Shown: positions 47,200 through 56,423, numbered from the stretch's first letter. The stretch is 64,000 bases of DNA from JAJDZL01 sp965220665 (GCA_965220665.1 CBDCQQ010000005.1:620001-684000), one strand, 5' to 3'. Program-made: numbers and translations. Notes: generated by a model not told the origin, from the sequence alone.

Positions 47200-47420
47200 T
47201 GACAAAATCAAGCAGCATATCTTCTTGACGGGTCATCGAGGTTGCCAATGCAAACGCCTCTCATCCGTCCAATTGCCCGAGTCCCCAAGGCTAATCTATT
47301 CAATGCGGCATTGATGTCCGCATTGTCCGAGTGACCGCATGACACACAGTGAAACCTTGCCTGTGTCCTGCGGTTGTCCCTGTCAATGTGACCGGGTGTG
47401 ACAGAAAAGTTGTTTCTGTT
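47200..47420 (-). pseudogene. TnpB C-terminal relic (IS200/IS605-type)
   Basis: One frame reads GHIDRDNRRTQARFHCVSCG followed by HSDNADINAALNRLALGT, the zinc-ribbon and final RuvC-like Asp region of TnpB (expected CxxCGHxDxxNRxTQxxFxCxxCGHxxNADxNAA). The first CxxC pair is gone (SVTPGH), and no upstream TnpB domains remain. The nuclease core is missing, so it cannot work. No IS605 TnpA or ends are recognised. Confidence 0.7.
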
Positions 47421-47589
47421 ACCGCCAATCCGCTGTTAAAGGTCGCGCATTCACCCGTTTTGGCTCCCCCAATGAGCACTTCCGACCCGAAGACCTGGCA
47501 ATGCTCCGCCACCCCGCACGGTGGTAACTGCAACCGCTATGAGACGGATCAATATGGGTATGCGCAAACACCAGTGTCTCACCGTATGC

Positions 47590-47690
47590 AACTGTGGATT
47601 CTCAGCATGGTCAGGCAGCTGAGACGAATGGCCCGCTACTGAAGACTCAGGCAACTGGACGGACAACTCGCTTGCTAGTTTTGGCTTCCA
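47590..47690 (-). pseudogene. Fragment matching the 43.2-kb transposase relic
   Basis: The minus strand reads KLASELSVQLPESSVAGHSS, nearly the same as KLASELSVQLPASSVAVPLS at about 43219-43290. It shows that two debris patches share a mobile-element source. No ORF remains. Confidence 0.6.
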
Positions 47691-47990
47691 CTCGTCGGCA
47701 AATCAGCAAAAGCTCGGTGAGTTGCTGGAACAGTGTGTGCCGCCGAGGCCAAGGCGTATCAGGAGCAGCGGTGGTTCAAAGAGGCCCGCTGCAGTCATCC
47801 CTGTGTTAAATCTGGGATCAATCATTTAGAGCACTGCGGACTGGACCGGGTCCGGGATTACGGCCGGCACGCATTTGCCCGCGCCGTGGCGCTTTCGGTA
47901 CTGGTGGCCAACATCAAGCAGCTGGGCACGATCCTGCGCGACAGGGAGCGCAAAAGACTCGCCGGACGGCAGCGCCTGCACGCTGCCTAG
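47691..47990 (+). pseudogene. ISNCY-type transposase C-terminal relic
   Basis: SGINHLEHCGLDRVRDYGRH followed by AFARAVALSVLVANIKQLG matches the C-terminus of ISNCY/IS1182-like transposases (usual form SxINxLExHGLDRCxDxGxxxFxRYVAL). The preceding frame is shifted and the catalytic region is lost. A stop follows at 47988-47990. Together with neighbouring relics this shows a patch of repeated insertion and decay. Confidence 0.65.
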
Positions 47991-48000
47991 CCCGTTCACT

Positions 48001-48368
48001 CCCTTACTGGAACAAATATCCGGGAGTTCTGGAGGAACCGCTGTCGACAAATTTCATGATTTTGTCTGATTGAGGCCGTTACCCGCCAAATTTCGCTCTG
48101 GCATCTGGTTGTTCGTCGTGTTCGATTTCACTGTTAGTCAACTTCGACTGATTTCTCGGTTAAAATCGGGTTGGGGGGGGGGGTCTGGCAGACACTAGAT
48201 ATCATTTCACAGCCGCTGTTAAGTATGTTCAAGTGATTACCTTACATCTGTAAGCGAGTCCCTGTTTGGCTCATAATTCTCTTCAGTGAAAATCAACAGA
48301 GCATCTTCAGCGAACGTGACTATGCACCTATATCTGCAACGAATCAATTCCGTCACCGATCAGATTCA
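48001..48368. other. Gap with an 11-G tract
   Basis: A run of eleven G (48173-48183), preceded by GGGTT, lies about 185 bp before the hydrolase start. Such tracts can slip, or be an assembly weak point. No gene or RNA is recognised. Confidence 0.5.
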
Positions 48369-49220
48369 ATGAGTTTGAAACTAAATGAAGGGTTCATCAA
48401 AACAGCAAACCTAAGACTGGGTGCGCTGATTTCCGATAACCGCGATGATCCGCCAGTGATCGCACTGCACGGCTGGCTCGATAATGCAGCAAGTTTTTCT
48501 CCGCTAGCGAATTTCTTATCCGATATTCGACTAATCGCGATCGATTTTCCGGGACACGGTAAGTCTGAGCACCGTACCGGAGCCAACGCCTATCATTTTG
48601 TAGATTATGCTGCTGATGTCATTCTAGCAGCAGATGAATTGGGACTCGAACAGTTCACTTTATTGGGTCACTCATTAGGAGCTGGAGTGGCAGCGATGAT
48701 CGCTGCCACTGTACCCGAAAGAATCAAGCGTCTTGCAATGGTCGAAGGCCTAGTCCCAGTTACCGCGCCGCCAGAGAATATATCTGACCAACTTAGAAGT
48801 CATATCACCGGCACAAGTAAATCAGCATCGGTTCCTAAAATTTATGCGACCATTGAAGAAGCTGCCATAGCCCGACAACGGGCGGGTGATCTATCAAGTT
48901 ATGCTGCAGCACTCATAGCAACGCGCAACATCGTTAAAACACCAGATGGCTATATCTGGCGGACTGACCGGCGACTCACCATGCCATCTCCAGTCTACCT
49001 CACGGAAGATCACGTCCGCGCCTATTTGAGTAAGATCGAGTGCGATTCCTTACTGATTCGATCAAACAGCGGAATTCTCAAGCAGTGGCCAGATCTCGTT
49101 GGACGAGAATCATACTTGAAAACTGCAAGAATCATTGATATTGAAGGGGGCCATCACTGTCACATGGATAATCCTGAAAGTGTGGTCAAACATTTGTCTC
49201 CATTCCTCAATCGTACATAA
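48369..49220 (+). CDS. Alpha/beta hydrolase
   Basis: 283 aa. ALHGWLDNAASF near the start (oxyanion hole), IDFPGHGKS, the nucleophile elbow GHSLGAG, and a C-terminal His in EGGHHCHMDNPE. This fits the serine-hydrolase class with homologues near ribosome-associated or housekeeping genes of Gammaproteobacteria; no specific substrate is evident. It has no signal peptide. Monocistronic, or with the downstream small gene. Confidence 0.87.
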   Translation: MSLKLNEGFIKTANLRLGALISDNRDDPPVIALHGWLDNAASFSPLANFLSDIRLIAIDFPGHGKSEHRTGANAYHFVDYAADVILAADELGLEQFTLLGHSLGAGVAAMIAATVPERIKRLAMVEGLVPVTAPPENISDQLRSHITGTSKSASVPKIYATIEEAAIARQRAGDLSSYAAALIATRNIVKTPDGYIWRTDRRLTMPSPVYLTEDHVRAYLSKIECDSLLIRSNSGILKQWPDLVGRESYLKTARIIDIEGGHHCHMDNPESVVKHLSPFLNRT

Positions 49221-49306
49221 TTTCAGAATGATGAAGAATTCAGATAAGCGCTTGAGCGAAGTTCGCGCTAAAGGTAATAATTTTTGATTTCAGCAGAAAG
49301 AGTTCT

Positions 49307-49453
49307 GTGAAAGCACTGTTCAATCGCATTGGCAGGAAGCGCTTCAGGAAACTTGGAATCGTCGTCTTTCTCTTTTTCCTGATCAAGGGTCTACTATGGT
49401 TAATCGTTCCAGCGGCAATCATTTGGTTTGGATTTTTTGCTGACTCCACTTAG
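49307..49453 (+). CDS. Small 48-aa membrane protein, GTG start
   Basis: Reading GTG AAA GCA CTG gives VKALFNRIGRKRFRKLGIVV, then a hydrophobic helix (FLFFLIKGLLWLIVP) and a short tail ending FGFFADST. A basic N-terminus followed by one or two membrane passes is a good small-protein pattern, and AGAAAGAG precedes the GTG by 4 bp. Too short for routine ORF calling. Role unknown. Confidence 0.6.
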   Translation: MKALFNRIGRKRFRKLGIVVFLFFLIKGLLWLIVPAAIIWFGFFADST

Positions 49454-49597
49454 TTTCCCTTTATTTTGGAATCACCTAATCGCTAGTAATTACCCCCTGA
49501 ACCACAGCAGACCACAACTCTCTTGAATTCGGACTAAGGGTGTCCATATATAATTGAATTACCGAACCAACCTGAGTTTGAGTCCGAATTTGCGGTT

Positions 49598-49945
49598 ATG
49601 GCAGTTAAAAAGAAAAAGATGTATCGTGTCGTTTTTCATAACCAGTCGAAGGTGTACGAACTGTATGCCCGACAGGTGTTACAAAGCGATATGTATGCAT
49701 TTATCGAGATTGCAGACCTCGTTTTCGGTGAACAATCAAAACTAGTTGTCAATCCTGGAGAAGAACAACTCAAGAGTCAGTTTGGAGGGGTCAGCCGAAC
49801 GTTCATTCCCATTCATTCCGTGATTCGGATTGATGAGGTTGAAAAAGAAGGTGCGGCAAAAGTTCACCTGACCGATGAAAAAGGTGTTGTAACACCCTTT
49901 CCAATACACTACAAGCCGCCACCTGAGGGGGTTTCAAGCGACTGA
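49598..49945 (+). CDS. DUF1820 family protein
   Basis: 115 aa, beginning MAVKKKKMYRVVFHNQSKVYELYA, with FIEIADLVFGE, FGGVSRTFIPIHSVIRIDEV and a basic-acidic tail. The pattern fits DUF1820, a conserved gammaproteobacterial protein of unknown function. A solitary gene; its conservation supports the taxonomic placement. Confidence 0.9.
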   Translation: MAVKKKKMYRVVFHNQSKVYELYARQVLQSDMYAFIEIADLVFGEQSKLVVNPGEEQLKSQFGGVSRTFIPIHSVIRIDEVEKEGAAKVHLTDEKGVVTPFPIHYKPPPEGVSSD

Positions 49946-49991
49946 TCAAAGACTCGGCCTCCGTTGTGAAGCCATTGCGTCGTGTGTTGAT

Positions 49992-50354
49992 TCAGCTGAA
50001 ATTTGGTGAGTCTTTTTTATCTTCTTTTGGTGGCTCTAACTCACCCAAAGTCTGTATCGTCTGCTCAAGAAAATAATCTTCTTTTCCGTCTTCCGGACGA
50101 CACAATTCATTCACACCGTAAGCGACTGATCGATATAACTCCTTTTGCTGTTCGTCTATCTTGCTGATGGCAGAAACCGTGTCGATAAAGTGACTGCGAA
50201 CGTTGGCACGATAGTCGTCATACTCTTCCCGTAGTGCAGCTAATTTAGCATCACTGTTATTCTTACGGTTTCTATAGTTGGAATAAACGCAACCGGCGAT
50301 GACACCAACTATCACACCTACAATAAGAAGAATCAATCCGCTACCTGATTCCAA
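49992..50354 (-). CDS. ZapG/YhcB-like (DUF1043) membrane protein
   Basis: 120 aa: N-terminal single membrane helix (about 7-24, ILLIVGVIVGVIAGCV), then a charged coiled coil (YDDYRANVRSHFIDTVSAIS) and an acidic tail. This is the YhcB/ZapG family, a small inner-membrane protein with roles in envelope growth and cell division in enterics. The gene lies downstream of the aprA terminator, so it is probably separately transcribed. Confidence 0.82.
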   Translation of the reverse strand: MESGSGLILLIVGVIVGVIAGCVYSNYRNRKNNSDAKLAALREEYDDYRANVRSHFIDTVSAISKIDEQQKELYRSVAYGVNELCRPEDGKEDYFLEQTIQTLGELEPPKEDKKDSPNFS

Positions 50355-50390
50355 CTGTTAACCTGCCAATCTAGATTTCAAAACTCGTCC

Positions 50391-50424
50391 GTAAAAAGGG
50401 GTAACGTGTTTCCCCTCTTTTTAC
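50391..50424. terminator. Hairpin terminator downstream of aprA
   Basis: GTAAAAAGGGG and CCCCTCTTTTTAC pair around a 9- to 10-nt loop with a short bulge, and A- and T-runs at each edge let it act in both directions. It lies 7 bp after the aprA stop and 37 bp before zapG-like. Confidence 0.8.
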
Positions 50425-50430
50425 TCAATC

Positions 50431-52389
50431 TCAGACATTCGCCGCGGGATTTGAAATTCCTATCGGCTCATCATCCGCAGATTTGATCATCTGAACATAG
50501 GGTTCTTTCCAGACCGTCCACTCTCCAGTCTTCCGGTCGAATTTGGAATTGACAAAACACTTCCAATTTTCATCATCAATATCCTGAAAGTCCATTCGAT
50601 AGTAATAACCGGGATAACGCGTCTCTTCGCGAAACTGAATATGCTTCATATGAGCATATGCAGCGATTAAGCGATGGTAGTTTTCCCATGCTCTCAACAG
50701 CTCGTGAAGATCTTTCGCGCGCATTTTCAACGAGTCCTCACGCAACATTTCCAGTTTCTTTTCCGCAATTTCAAGCATTTTGCCATTCGTCTGGTACCAC
50801 GTTGCCACACCCGCCACATATTCATCCATGATTTTCTGTAGCCGGAACTGAAACATCTTGGGTGTAATGTAATGCGGATTGATATCAATCGCAGTCGTGT
50901 AGTCTTTATGCTCAAGGTAGGTTTTGACCGGCCGATAAATTTCCTCAACAATATCCTCAACAGTTCGATTCAGTTCTGGTTTCCAGTCCTTGTTGTCCAG
51001 CGCGAACTTGACCATTGACTTTGCGGCGATTCGACCTTCTGCATGCGAGCCTGAAGAAAATTTATGACCTGACGCACCAACTCCGTCACCCGAAGTAAAC
51101 AGACCCTTGACAGTGGTCATGCGGTTGTATCCCCAGTGATAGTGATCGGGTGTACCGGGCAAGTCTTCCGGTCCTGAGCACCAGATTCCCGCGCAACCAG
51201 CGTGCGAACCGAGAAGATAAGGCTCTGTCGGCATTAATTCAGACATCTCCTTGTCCGGCTCAATGTTTTCACCAGCCCAAACACCACACTGACCGATCGT
51301 CATGTCCAGAAAATCCTCCCAGGCTTCAGCTTCAAGATGCTTGATTTCCTGAGGTGTCATTGTCTCCGCCAGCTTTGCCATTGCAGTTGGTGTATCAATG
51401 AAAATTGGACCGCGGCCTTCGCGAATTTCTTTCATCATCAGATGATTACGCAAACACGTACCCATCTTCGGGCCATTGGCGTATTCATCGTAGCCGTGAT
51501 CGGCAAGAATGGAGTAATTCTTCACTTGATAATCTTCACCAAACGCATTCATCGCCTGAGCCTTAAACAACAAGAACCATGCGCCTACTGGACCATAGCC
51601 GTCTTTGAATCGCGCCGGGACAAATCGATTTTCCATCAATGTCAGATGTGCGCCACACTCTGCTGCTATTGAGTAAGTCGATCCCGCGTTCCAGACCGGG
51701 TACCAAGCACGGCCAGTGCCCTCACCCACTGAACGGGGACGAAAAATGTTAACTGCACCACCTGCGGCGAGTAAACAGCATTTGAACTTGTAGATGAATA
51801 CTTTATTGTCGCGAACGCTAAAACCTGCCGCACCCGCAACCCGATGGGGATCATTGGCATCGGTAATCAATTGCACGATAAAGACCTGCTCGTTAATGTT
51901 GTCGACACCCAGCGCTTTCTTGGCTGCTTCTGCAACAATCCACTTGTAAGATTCGCCATTGATCATGATCTGCCAGCGACCAGAACGTACCGGTTTGCCA
52001 CCTTCGGTCAACATCTTGCCTTCGTCACCTGACTGTTTCCAGATAGGCAACCCCCACTCTTCAAAATTGTGTACTGAATCGTCTACGTGACGACCGACAT
52101 CGTAGACGAGATCTTCCCGGATGATTCCCATCAGGTCACCACGTACATATCGAACGTAGTCAGCGGGATCGTTTTCACCCATATAGGTATTGATAGCGGA
52201 AAGCCCTTGTGCTACAGCCCCTGAGCGGTCCATCGCAGCCTTGTCAACAAGCTTGATATTTAGGTCCTTGCCCTTCGCCCATTGCATAATTTCAAATGCG
52301 CAGCCGCAAGCGGACATTCCACCGCCGATTATTAGGATGTCAACTTCTTCTTCAACTATTTCCGGATTACCGAACTCAAATTCTGCCAT
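50431..52389 (-). CDS. aprA: Adenylylsulfate reductase alpha subunit AprA
   Basis: 652 aa, full length. Near the N-terminus is the FAD motif ILIIGGGMSACGCAFEI (18-34); then AAGGAVNIFRP, PARFKDGYGPVGAWFLLFKA and HAGCAGIWCSGPED of the dissimilatory APS reductase family. In sulfur oxidisers it runs in the direction sulfite plus AMP to adenylylsulfate, giving electrons to the membrane; in sulfate reducers it is reversed. A gammaproteobacterial context suggests oxidation. It starts 19 bp after aprB. No aprM, sat or hdr/qmo gene is nearby in this window. Confidence 0.97.
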   Translation of the reverse strand: MAEFEFGNPEIVEEEVDILIIGGGMSACGCAFEIMQWAKGKDLNIKLVDKAAMDRSGAVAQGLSAINTYMGENDPADYVRYVRGDLMGIIREDLVYDVGRHVDDSVHNFEEWGLPIWKQSGDEGKMLTEGGKPVRSGRWQIMINGESYKWIVAEAAKKALGVDNINEQVFIVQLITDANDPHRVAGAAGFSVRDNKVFIYKFKCCLLAAGGAVNIFRPRSVGEGTGRAWYPVWNAGSTYSIAAECGAHLTLMENRFVPARFKDGYGPVGAWFLLFKAQAMNAFGEDYQVKNYSILADHGYDEYANGPKMGTCLRNHLMMKEIREGRGPIFIDTPTAMAKLAETMTPQEIKHLEAEAWEDFLDMTIGQCGVWAGENIEPDKEMSELMPTEPYLLGSHAGCAGIWCSGPEDLPGTPDHYHWGYNRMTTVKGLFTSGDGVGASGHKFSSGSHAEGRIAAKSMVKFALDNKDWKPELNRTVEDIVEEIYRPVKTYLEHKDYTTAIDINPHYITPKMFQFRLQKIMDEYVAGVATWYQTNGKMLEIAEKKLEMLREDSLKMRAKDLHELLRAWENYHRLIAAYAHMKHIQFREETRYPGYYYRMDFQDIDDENWKCFVNSKFDRKTGEWTVWKEPYVQMIKSADDEPIGISNPAANV

Positions 52390-52407
52390 GAGTAATTCCT
52401 AACGGAC

Positions 52408-52872
52408 TTAGTTTTGAATAAATTGACTCATATCGCAGGAGTGTGTTCCCTTGGTGAACAGCACTGAATGATCATCAATTTCGTTAAATTTAGCTGAAGG
52501 TTTGTTGGCGTAGGGTTCTGCCGATCCTTCTGGTGTCGTTCGAATGGGGAACTTGAAACGTTTACAATTGCCATTTCGGAATTTAATGGTCCACATAATC
52601 GATTCAGCCCCGCGCAGAGGCTGTACTGATGCGCCTAGCGGCACCACATCCGCATAGTGTCGGACTTCAATGGCTTGCTGCGGGCAAATCTTTACGCATG
52701 CATAACACTCCCAGCACTGTTCAGGTTCCTGGTTAAAGGCCTTCATTGCATGCCCTGTCATCGAACCGTCCTGGTCCAGCTGCATCAAATCATGCGGGCA
52801 AATGTACATGCAGGCTGTTTTGTCTTTCCCTATACAGCCATCACATTTGTCTGTGAGTACATAAGTCGGTAT
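52408..52872 (-). CDS. aprB: Adenylylsulfate reductase beta subunit AprB, AUA start
   Basis: 154 aa if started at ATA 52872-52870, giving (M)PTYVLTDKCDGC. The two 4Fe-4S clusters are bound by C10, C13, C21 and C25 and by C53, C56, C59 and C63. The only ATG nearby (52809) is codon 22 and would remove three cluster-1 ligands. An in-frame TAA lies 8 codons upstream of ATA, and no ATG/GTG/TTG stands between it and codon 22. AAGGAG (52882-52887) is 9 nt before the ATA. Carries electrons from AprA. The ATA could also be an error in the sequence. Confidence 0.93.
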   Translation of the reverse strand: MPTYVLTDKCDGCIGKDKTACMYICPHDLMQLDQDGSMTGHAMKAFNQEPEQCWECYACVKICPQQAIEVRHYADVVPLGASVQPLRGAESIMWTIKFRNGNCKRFKFPIRTTPEGSAEPYANKPSAKFNEIDDHSVLFTKGTHSCDMSQFIQN

Positions 52873-52881
52873 GAGCTCTAT

Positions 52882-52887
52882 CTCCTT
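52882..52887 (-). promoter_or_regulatory. Strong Shine-Dalgarno for aprB
   Basis: AAGGAG (on the minus strand), nine bases before the ATA codon. It decides the start of aprB because no better codon is near. Confidence 0.7.
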
Positions 52888-53065
52888 ACTTTCTTACAAA
52901 ATCAATAGCAAAACGACTCAAAAGGTCGTCTCCGTTTACTCAGGGAAGCGAATCGGACTTTGGGCGATTCACTGAACTCGGATCTTGATGGAAACTGAAT
53001 TCAAAATGCCACACTAGGGATATAACTACTAGCATACACCAAATTACCTGTGTGTGCAACTCATA

Positions 53066-54629
53066 GTGTTGTCCAACGAGAAATGAGTCTGAAGCAGGAT
53101 TCCGTTTCCAACGAGAAATGAGTCTGAAAAACCGAGGTGATCGGGTTCATCATAGGCGGATGAAGACGATCATGAAACTGGAAGAAATCAGGACTCTGGA
53201 AGACGTGCAGGCGTTTTTGGAAGGTACTCAGGCAGTGGTGTTTGAGGTGATCGACAGCAAAGCGGCTCGCTATCGATGGATTGAGCGTGTTTTGATTCGT
53301 TTCAATTATTCGAAGCTGTCGAAGAAGCAGCGCGGTCTGGTGATTCGTTTGCTGATGAAGGTCAGCGGCTATTCGCGCCAGCAGGTTGCCCGATTGGTCA
53401 AGTGCTATCGAACCAAGGGTCGGGTCAGTTGTGGCCGTGTCGGCGGCGTTCGATTTGCCCGCCGGTACACGGAGCAGGACATTGCGCTGTTGGTGGAAAC
53501 GGACCGGCTGCATGATGTGCCCAATGGTCTGGCGGTGAAGAAAATATTTGAACGGGCCTGGGTCGAGTACGGCGATGAGCGCTTTCGGCGCCTGGCCACC
53601 ATTTCGGTGTCGCACATTTACAATCTGAGAAAGTCTGCCAGCTACCAGCGTCAGCGCACCTGGCGTGCGAAGACGCAGTCTCGGCAGATTGACATTGGCA
53701 CCCGGAAACGGCCGCAGCCGGATGGCAAGCCCGGCTATCTGCGCGTTGACACGGTCCACCAGGGCGATCAGGATGGTCGCAAGGGGCTTTATCACATCAA
53801 CGCAGTTGATCAGGTCACGCAGTTCGAATGTGTTGTTTCAGTTGAGAAAATCACTGAACGGCATCTGATACCGGCACTGCAGATGCTGATTGACGGCTTT
53901 CCGTTTGAGATCCTTGGATTCCATACCGACAATGGCAGTGAATACATCAACTACAAAGTGGCAGAGCTTTTGAACAAACTGCACATTGAGTTCACCAAGT
54001 CGCGCACCCGGCACAGCAATGACAATGCGCTGGTCGAGTGCAAGAATGGGCACGTGATTCGAAAACTGCTCGGTCATGCGCATATCCCACAGGATTGTGC
54101 CGGTGCGGTGAACGAATTCAATCGCAGCTGTCTGTTTGTCTATGTCAACTATCATCGGCCGTGTCTGTTTGCCAAACGAGAGGTTGACGAACGCGGCCGG
54201 CAGAAGAAACTTTATCCGTATGAACGGGTGCAGACGCCGTATGAGAAACTCAAGTCGTTGCCGGAGGCATGGCAGTATCTGAAACCGGGGGTGAGTTTCG
54301 AACAACTTGATGCGCTGGCTGCGAGGATGAGTGATAATGAAGCGGCACAGTGGCTGCAGGATGAGCGGACGAAATTATTCAGTGAGGTTGCCCGGCAGCA
54401 ACGCCTGCAGGGTTGAGATGGGATGGCAGAGAAAAACTCAATTTTGGCAAGATTTATTCGATCACCGCAGAATAAACCTGTGAATAAATCCATAAAAAAC
54501 ACCAGGAATTGCGCGCTTTTGGGAGGCGCATATCCTTGTTGCTACGCAACTGTTTTTTTACGGATTTTTTAACAGGTTTATTTCCGCTCCGTGGTTAATT
54601 TCAGACTCATTTTGCAATTGGAAAACACT
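53066..54629 (+). mobile_element. IS481-like/rve-type insertion sequence
   Basis: A 1564-bp element with imperfect inverted repeats (TGTTGTCCAACGAGAAATGA at the left and the related TGTTTTCCAATTGCAAAATG at the right) and a 6-bp flank CTCATA (53060-53065 and 54630-54635). Within the left end a 21-bp sequence, CCAACGAGAAATGAGTCTGA, is repeated at 53072-53091 and 53105-53124. It lies 193 bp upstream of aprB and is divergent from it. Confidence 0.83.
53160..54416 (+). CDS. Integrase-core (rve) transposase, IS481-like
   Basis: About 418 aa from ATG 53160. The N-terminal region has a HTH-like helix (YSRQQVARLVKCYRTKG). The DDE core has LRVDTVHQGD, FHTDNGSEY and NDNALVECKNG with the Asp-Asp-Glu triad, followed by the typical VNYHRPCLFA. 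An alternative upstream start at 53118 lies in the terminal repeat. Appears intact. Confidence 0.88.
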   Translation: MKTIMKLEEIRTLEDVQAFLEGTQAVVFEVIDSKAARYRWIERVLIRFNYSKLSKKQRGLVIRLLMKVSGYSRQQVARLVKCYRTKGRVSCGRVGGVRFARRYTEQDIALLVETDRLHDVPNGLAVKKIFERAWVEYGDERFRRLATISVSHIYNLRKSASYQRQRTWRAKTQSRQIDIGTRKRPQPDGKPGYLRVDTVHQGDQDGRKGLYHINAVDQVTQFECVVSVEKITERHLIPALQMLIDGFPFEILGFHTDNGSEYINYKVAELLNKLHIEFTKSRTRHSNDNALVECKNGHVIRKLLGHAHIPQDCAGAVNEFNRSCLFVYVNYHRPCLFAKREVDERGRQKKLYPYERVQTPYEKLKSLPEAWQYLKPGVSFEQLDALAARMSDNEAAQWLQDERTKLFSEVARQQRLQG

Positions 54630-54881
54630 CTCATACAGCGACAAGTGTCGATAATTATCTCTTTCATTTTTTGTCGTTTTCTCGGAACGATAATTCGAAG
54701 GAATAAGCTTTTATTAGTTTCTCTATTTCAATGTTTCCAGATTTTGAGTGGCTTTATTCTTACCGATATTTCTTGACTAGAGTGGTGTTATTTTCACTCT
54801 GCATACACTTTGATTTCTGTATAAATCGCGTTCAAGTTCAAGGCTTTTCACATTTGTAATCTGGATCGAGGCAATAGCAGA

Positions 54882-56423
54882 ATGAAGACTCCAAACATAC
54901 TGATTCTAATGGCCGATCAATTGGCACCACACTACACAAGTACTTATGGTCATCGGGTCGTAAAAACCCCCAACATGGACCGCTTAGCGGAACGCGGCTG
55001 TCGATTCGATGCAGCTTACACCCCTTATCCTCAGTGTGCGCCTGCTCGATTCTCGCTGCTATCGGGGCAGCAATCCTGGAAAATCAGAGCGTATGACAAT
55101 GCTGCTGAGTTTTCTTCATCCATTCCGACAATCTGCCATTATCTGGGACACATGGGTTATCACACCTCCCTGTCTGGGAAAATGCACTTTATCGGACCCG
55201 ACCAGTTACACGGATTTACAGAACGGCTGACAACCGACATCTATCCGGCTGATTATGCGTTCACACCGAACTGGGAGGTTGCCGATCTGCGAGACGACAC
55301 CTGGTATCACAATATGGACAGCGTTCACGAGGCTGGCGTTGCCGATATGACATTTCAACTGGAGTATGACGACGAAGCAGCATTTCAAGGACTCCGAAAA
55401 ATTTGGGAATATGCACGTAGTCCTGAATCACAACCGTTCATGCTGGTCACCTCATTTACCCATCCACACGACCCCTATGTTGCCGGACGCAAATGGTGGG
55501 ATCTTTATTCGCAAGACAGCATTGACATGCCTCAATTTGACATAGATTCAATTCTGCAGGATCCTCATAGCCAGCGTCTATTGGTCGGTATGCAGGCAGA
55601 TGTCTCACCACCATCTGAATTATCAGTGCTCAATTCCCGCCGAGCTTATTACGCCAATACTTCCTATGTTGATGATTGGGTGGGACAGTTTATCAACACG
55701 CTCGAACAAACGCGAATGCTGGACAATACCATCGTCATCGTAACTGCTGATCACGGCGATATGCTGGGTGAGCGGGGCTTGTGGTACAAAATGTGTTTCT
55801 TTGAACAGTCGGTCCGGGTGCCGTTGATAGTGGCAGGACCTGACATTCAACAAGCATCGATTCCCAATGCGTGTTCGATATTGGACTTACTGCCAACTTT
55901 GCTGGAGCTGGCATCGGGTGGCACTGACCGTTCTGTAGATCTAGATGATTCAATTGACGGTCGCAGTTTACACAAGCTGCTGACGCGCGATGGAGCAGAC
56001 GATGAGAGTTTTGCTGTCAGTGAGTATTCAGCCGAATGCGCCTCTCACCCGATGGTGATGATTCGCAGGGACCAATATAAGTACGTTTACTGTAGCATTG
56101 ATCCTCCCCAGTTGTTCGACTTGAAACTCGATCCGAACGAACTGAATAATCTGGCACAAAGCCCATCGCATCAGAAAATATCCGATTCATTTCGGAATGA
56201 AGTTCTTGCCTGCTGGGATCTTGGGCAAATAAGAAACGAAATCATGGCAAATCAGAAAGCAAGGCTGCTGATTCACGAGTCCATGACAAAGAATCCAAAA
56301 TTGTCCTGGGACTATCAGCCTCATCGGGATGCGTCACAGGCTTACGTCAGAACGCACAAAACCTGGATTGACATGGCGGCAAATTCCCGATTTCCGCGAT
56401 TCAACGATACGACTGCGAGCTGA
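54882..56423 (+). CDS. betC: Choline-sulfatase
   Basis: 513 aa sulfatase of the formylglycine type. The N-terminal metal site has LMADQLAPHY, the maturation motif is C52-A-P-A-R (usual CxPSR), with SGKMHFIGPDQLHGF and ADHGDMLGERGLWYK. The C-terminal choline-sulfatase module shows SWDYQPHRDASQAY. These mark BetC-type choline sulfatases, which cleave choline-O-sulfate to choline and sulfate, giving osmolyte and sulfur. No signal peptide, so cytoplasmic as expected. It begins 252 bp after the IS481-like element. Confidence 0.88.
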   Translation: MKTPNILILMADQLAPHYTSTYGHRVVKTPNMDRLAERGCRFDAAYTPYPQCAPARFSLLSGQQSWKIRAYDNAAEFSSSIPTICHYLGHMGYHTSLSGKMHFIGPDQLHGFTERLTTDIYPADYAFTPNWEVADLRDDTWYHNMDSVHEAGVADMTFQLEYDDEAAFQGLRKIWEYARSPESQPFMLVTSFTHPHDPYVAGRKWWDLYSQDSIDMPQFDIDSILQDPHSQRLLVGMQADVSPPSELSVLNSRRAYYANTSYVDDWVGQFINTLEQTRMLDNTIVIVTADHGDMLGERGLWYKMCFFEQSVRVPLIVAGPDIQQASIPNACSILDLLPTLLELASGGTDRSVDLDDSIDGRSLHKLLTRDGADDESFAVSEYSAECASHPMVMIRRDQYKYVYCSIDPPQLFDLKLDPNELNNLAQSPSHQKISDSFRNEVLACWDLGQIRNEIMANQKARLLIHESMTKNPKLSWDYQPHRDASQAYVRTHKTWIDMAANSRFPRFNDTTAS

